A stretch of 7,718 nt of DNA. Source: UMGS1474 sp050946775 (lineage in GTDB: Bacteria; Bacillota; Clostridia; Oscillospirales; Acutalibacteraceae). The stretch is from positions 1-7,718 of the forward strand of contig JBMNVL010000089.1 of assembly GCA_050946775.1 (NCBI GenBank), in the 5' to 3' direction. The notes beneath the pieces are model-generated. The model was given only the letters and a program-made list of their open reading frames with translations, was not told the DNA's origin and searched no databases. Of the stretch, positions 5,902-7,718 are shown in pieces (position 1 is the first letter of the stretch; each line of letters begins with the position of its first letter). Made by a program: the position numbers and the translations under genes.

Positions 5902-7425
5902 TTGGCGGAGAAAACCTATCTGGCGATCGATCTCAAATCCTTTTACGCCTCGGTCGAGTGCGTTCAGCGGGGATTGGATCCGCTGACCACCAACCTGGTG
6001 GTCGCCGACGAGAGCCGCACCGAAAAAACCATCTGCCTGGCGGTCACTCCGTCGCTGAAGGCCCACGGTATTTCCGGCCGGGCGCGGCTGTTCGAGGTGG
6101 TGCAGCGGGTGGGGGAGGTCAACGCCCTGCGCCGGCAAAAAGCGCCGGGGCGGGTCTTGCGGGGCCGGTCGTACCTCGCAAAAGAACTGGAGGCCGATCC
6201 GTCGCTGGAGCTGACCTATCTCGTCGCGCCGCCTCAAATGGCGCGGTATATGCAAGTCAGCGCCGCTATCTACAACGTCTATCTGCGTTTCGTCGCGCCG
6301 GAGGATATCCACGTCTATTCCATTGACGAGGTGTTCATCGACGCCACCGATTATCTGCGGATCTACCGGCTTTGCGCCCACGATTTTGCCCGCAAGCTGA
6401 TCCGGGAGGTGCTCTCCGAGACCGGTATCACCGCCACCGCCGGCATCGGCACCAATCTGTATCTGGCCAAGATCGCCATGGACATCGGCGCCAAGCGGAT
6501 CGCGCCCGACGAGGACGGGGTGCGCATCGCCGAGCTGGACGAGCGATCCTACCGCCAGAGCCTGTGGAGCCATCGCCCACTGACCGATTTTTGGCGGGTG
6601 GGCAGGGGCTACGCCAAAAAGCTGGAGGAGCAGGGACTGTACACCATGGGGGATATCGCCCGCTGCTCGATCGGGGAAAAAGGGGACTACTACAACGAGG
6701 ATCTGCTGTATAAGCTGTTCGGCGTCAACGCCGAGCTGCTGATCGACCACGCCTGGGGCTGGGAGCCCTGCACCATCGCCGATATCCGGGCATACAAGCC
6801 GGAGAACAATTCCATCAGCTCGGGGCAGGTGCTGCAGCATCCCTATACCGCCGAAAAGGGCCGGCTGATCGTGCGGGAAATGACCGATCTGCTGGTGCTG
6901 GATCTGGTGGACAAGGGGCTGGTGACCGATCAGATGGTGCTGACGGTGGGCTACGACATAGAAAACCTGTCCGATCCAAAGCGGATGGCAGGGTATCGCG
7001 GGCCGGTGACGGCCGATCACTACGGCCGCCGGGTGCCCAAAAGCGCCCACGGCTCGATCAATCTGGGGCAAAAAACCTCCTCCACCAAGGCGATTTTGGA
7101 GGCGGTCACCGCCCTGTACGACCGGATCGTCGACAAAAACCTGCTGGTGCGGCGGATGTACGTGGTGGCCAACCACGTCGTGGAGGAGGCCGCCATGACG
7201 CCCGATGAGGAAGTCGAGCAGATGGATCTGTTTACCGATTACGAGGAGAGGGATCGTCTTAAAGCGGCGCAAAACGCCGCCCGTGAGCGGGAAAAGCGGA
7301 TGCAGCACGCCGTGCTGGACATCCAGAAGAAATTCGGCAAAAACGCCATTTTGAAGGGCATGAACTACGAGGAAGGCGCCACCACCCGCGAGCGCAACGG
7401 CACCGTCGGCGGGCACAAGGCGTAG
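5902..7425 (+). CDS. Y-family (DinB/UmuC/UvrX-like) translesion DNA polymerase
   Basis: This 507-residue cytoplasmic error-prone polymerase copies past damaged template bases. The N-terminal AIDLKSFYASVEC (residues 8-20) carries catalytic D10 and the probable steric-gate Y15; YSIDEVFID (139-147) supplies the catalytic D142-E143 pair. The palm/finger region is followed by a helix-hairpin-helix thumb segment (about 225-255, FWRVGRGYAKKLEEQGLYTMGDIA) and a little-finger region (about 300-425). QMDLF at 440-444 is a canonical beta-clamp binding motif, followed by a charged, probably helical tail. DLKSFYASVEC with Lys at position 3 is typical of the UvrX/YqjW-like group of Bacillota, often borne on plasmids and prophages, rather than housekeeping DinB. 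The start is TTG at 5902 because of the near-consensus Shine-Dalgarno; GTG at 5893 would add three residues. The gene has its own extended -10 promoter, and its TAG stop lies within the ribosome binding site region of the following YolD-like gene, so the two are an operon. Confidence 0.93.
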   Translation: MAEKTYLAIDLKSFYASVECVQRGLDPLTTNLVVADESRTEKTICLAVTPSLKAHGISGRARLFEVVQRVGEVNALRRQKAPGRVLRGRSYLAKELEADPSLELTYLVAPPQMARYMQVSAAIYNVYLRFVAPEDIHVYSIDEVFIDATDYLRIYRLCAHDFARKLIREVLSETGITATAGIGTNLYLAKIAMDIGAKRIAPDEDGVRIAELDERSYRQSLWSHRPLTDFWRVGRGYAKKLEEQGLYTMGDIARCSIGEKGDYYNEDLLYKLFGVNAELLIDHAWGWEPCTIADIRAYKPENNSISSGQVLQHPYTAEKGRLIVREMTDLLVLDLVDKGLVTDQMVLTVGYDIENLSDPKRMAGYRGPVTADHYGRRVPKSAHGSINLGQKTSSTKAILEAVTALYDRIVDKNLLVRRMYVVANHVVEEAAMTPDEEVEQMDLFTDYEERDRLKAAQNAAREREKRMQHAVLDIQKKFGKNAILKGMNYEEGATTRERNGTVGGHKA

Positions 7426-7435
7426 GAGAACGGGT

Positions 7436-7718
7436 ATGCAAAACGACGAACACAAATACGACGATATGATCGATCGGCCCCATCCCGTTTCGCCCACCCG
7501 CAAGCGGATGTCGGCGGTGGAGCGGGCGGCGCAGTTTTCGCCCTTCGCGGCGCTGACCGGGTACGAGGCCGTGGTGGCGGAATCCGCCCGGCGGACCGAT
7601 CAGCGGATCGAACTGACCGAGGAAAGCAAGCTGGCGCTGGACGAGCGGCTGCGGATGCTGGCCGATGCGGCCGGGGACGGCCCGACGGCGGCTGTCACCT
7701 ATTTCGTCCCCGACGAGC
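7436..7718 (+). CDS. YolD-like protein, 3'-truncated by the window edge
   Basis: The first 94 codons are visible and the frame is open to the end of the window. ATG at 7436 is preceded by AGGAGA (7424-7429) with a 6-base spacer; this Shine-Dalgarno overlaps the TAG stop of the polymerase gene, indicating one operon. The protein begins MQNDEHKYDDMIDRPHPVS, then has RMSAVERAAQFSPFAALTGY (residues 24-43), the typical core of YolD-like proteins, followed by charged, probably helical sequence (TDQRIELTEESKLALDERL). It is soluble with no signal peptide. YolD-family genes commonly sit beside UvrX-type Y-family polymerases in Bacillota and are proposed to be UmuD-like partners; the biochemical role is not established. 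The assignment rests on the core motif and on this gene order. The C-terminus is not seen. Confidence 0.8.
   Translation, partial: MQNDEHKYDDMIDRPHPVSPTRKRMSAVERAAQFSPFAALTGYEAVVAESARRTDQRIELTEESKLALDERLRMLADAAGDGPTAAVTYFVPDE

Noticed and set aside
5871..6326. A 151-codon plus-strand frame overlapping the polymerase start
   Set aside because: It is an off-frame reading of the polymerase gene, with arginine- and glycine-rich translation and no motif.
5563..7503. A 646-codon open frame on the minus strand opposite the polymerase and its neighbours
   Set aside because: It spans two intergenic regions and parts of three well-supported genes, with a low-complexity antisense-like composition and no motif.
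1..7718. A CRISPR array, tRNA, rRNA or insertion sequence
   Set aside because: I found no regularly spaced direct repeats, cloverleaf-like segments, transposase motifs or terminal inverted repeats. The only repeats are the terminator stems, the short intergenic repeats and the dockerin-coding segments.

Overview
The window is GC-rich, densely coding DNA, most likely from an anaerobic Bacillota species of the Clostridia (Oscillospiraceae/Ruminococcaceae-like). This is an inference from type I dockerin modules ending in the 'AADALMILQAATGKI' style, a FIVAR-like helical module, strong AGGAGG-type ribosome binding sites, short U-tailed hairpin terminators, and a UvrX-like Y-family polymerase followed by a YolD-like gene. 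No RNA gene, CRISPR array or transposase was seen. No stretch over 300 bases lacks a gene; the largest gap is the 181-bp divergent intergenic region at 4286-4466.

Layout. Positions 1-77 hold the last codons of a secreted dockerin protein. Its stop overlaps the start of a MutT-type Nudix hydrolase gene (77-478). A perfectly palindromic bidirectional terminator (483-520) separates this pair from a convergent 1252-residue secreted glycoside hydrolase family 2 enzyme (complement 527-4285). That enzyme has a signal peptide, an apparently nested pair of discoidin/CBM32-like domains, the GH2 core and a C-terminal dockerin. A divergent regulatory region with several dyads follows. The next gene (4467-5798) encodes a secreted, apparently non-catalytic protein: discoidin domain, FIVAR-like helices, an unrecognised beta-rich domain and a dockerin. 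It ends in a terminator (5809-5847) whose 12-bp stem is identical to that of the first terminator. Last comes a translesion-synthesis cassette: a Y-family DNA polymerase (5902-7425) and the start of a YolD-like gene (7436 to the window edge).

How the genes fit together. Three nearby proteins end in near-identical dockerin repeats, which points to extracellular glycan-degrading proteins docked onto a common cohesin scaffold or cell-surface anchor. The GH2 enzyme would remove terminal sugars while the discoidin modules bind glycan. The MutT-like protein, polymerase and YolD-like protein are cytoplasmic and relate to nucleotide sanitation and DNA-damage tolerance; their place beside the glycan genes may be chance. 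The best candidates for something undescribed are the unassigned beta domain of the 443-residue protein, the nested discoidin arrangement, and a shared terminator stem that also resembles a Gram-positive LexA box at the polymerase promoter.
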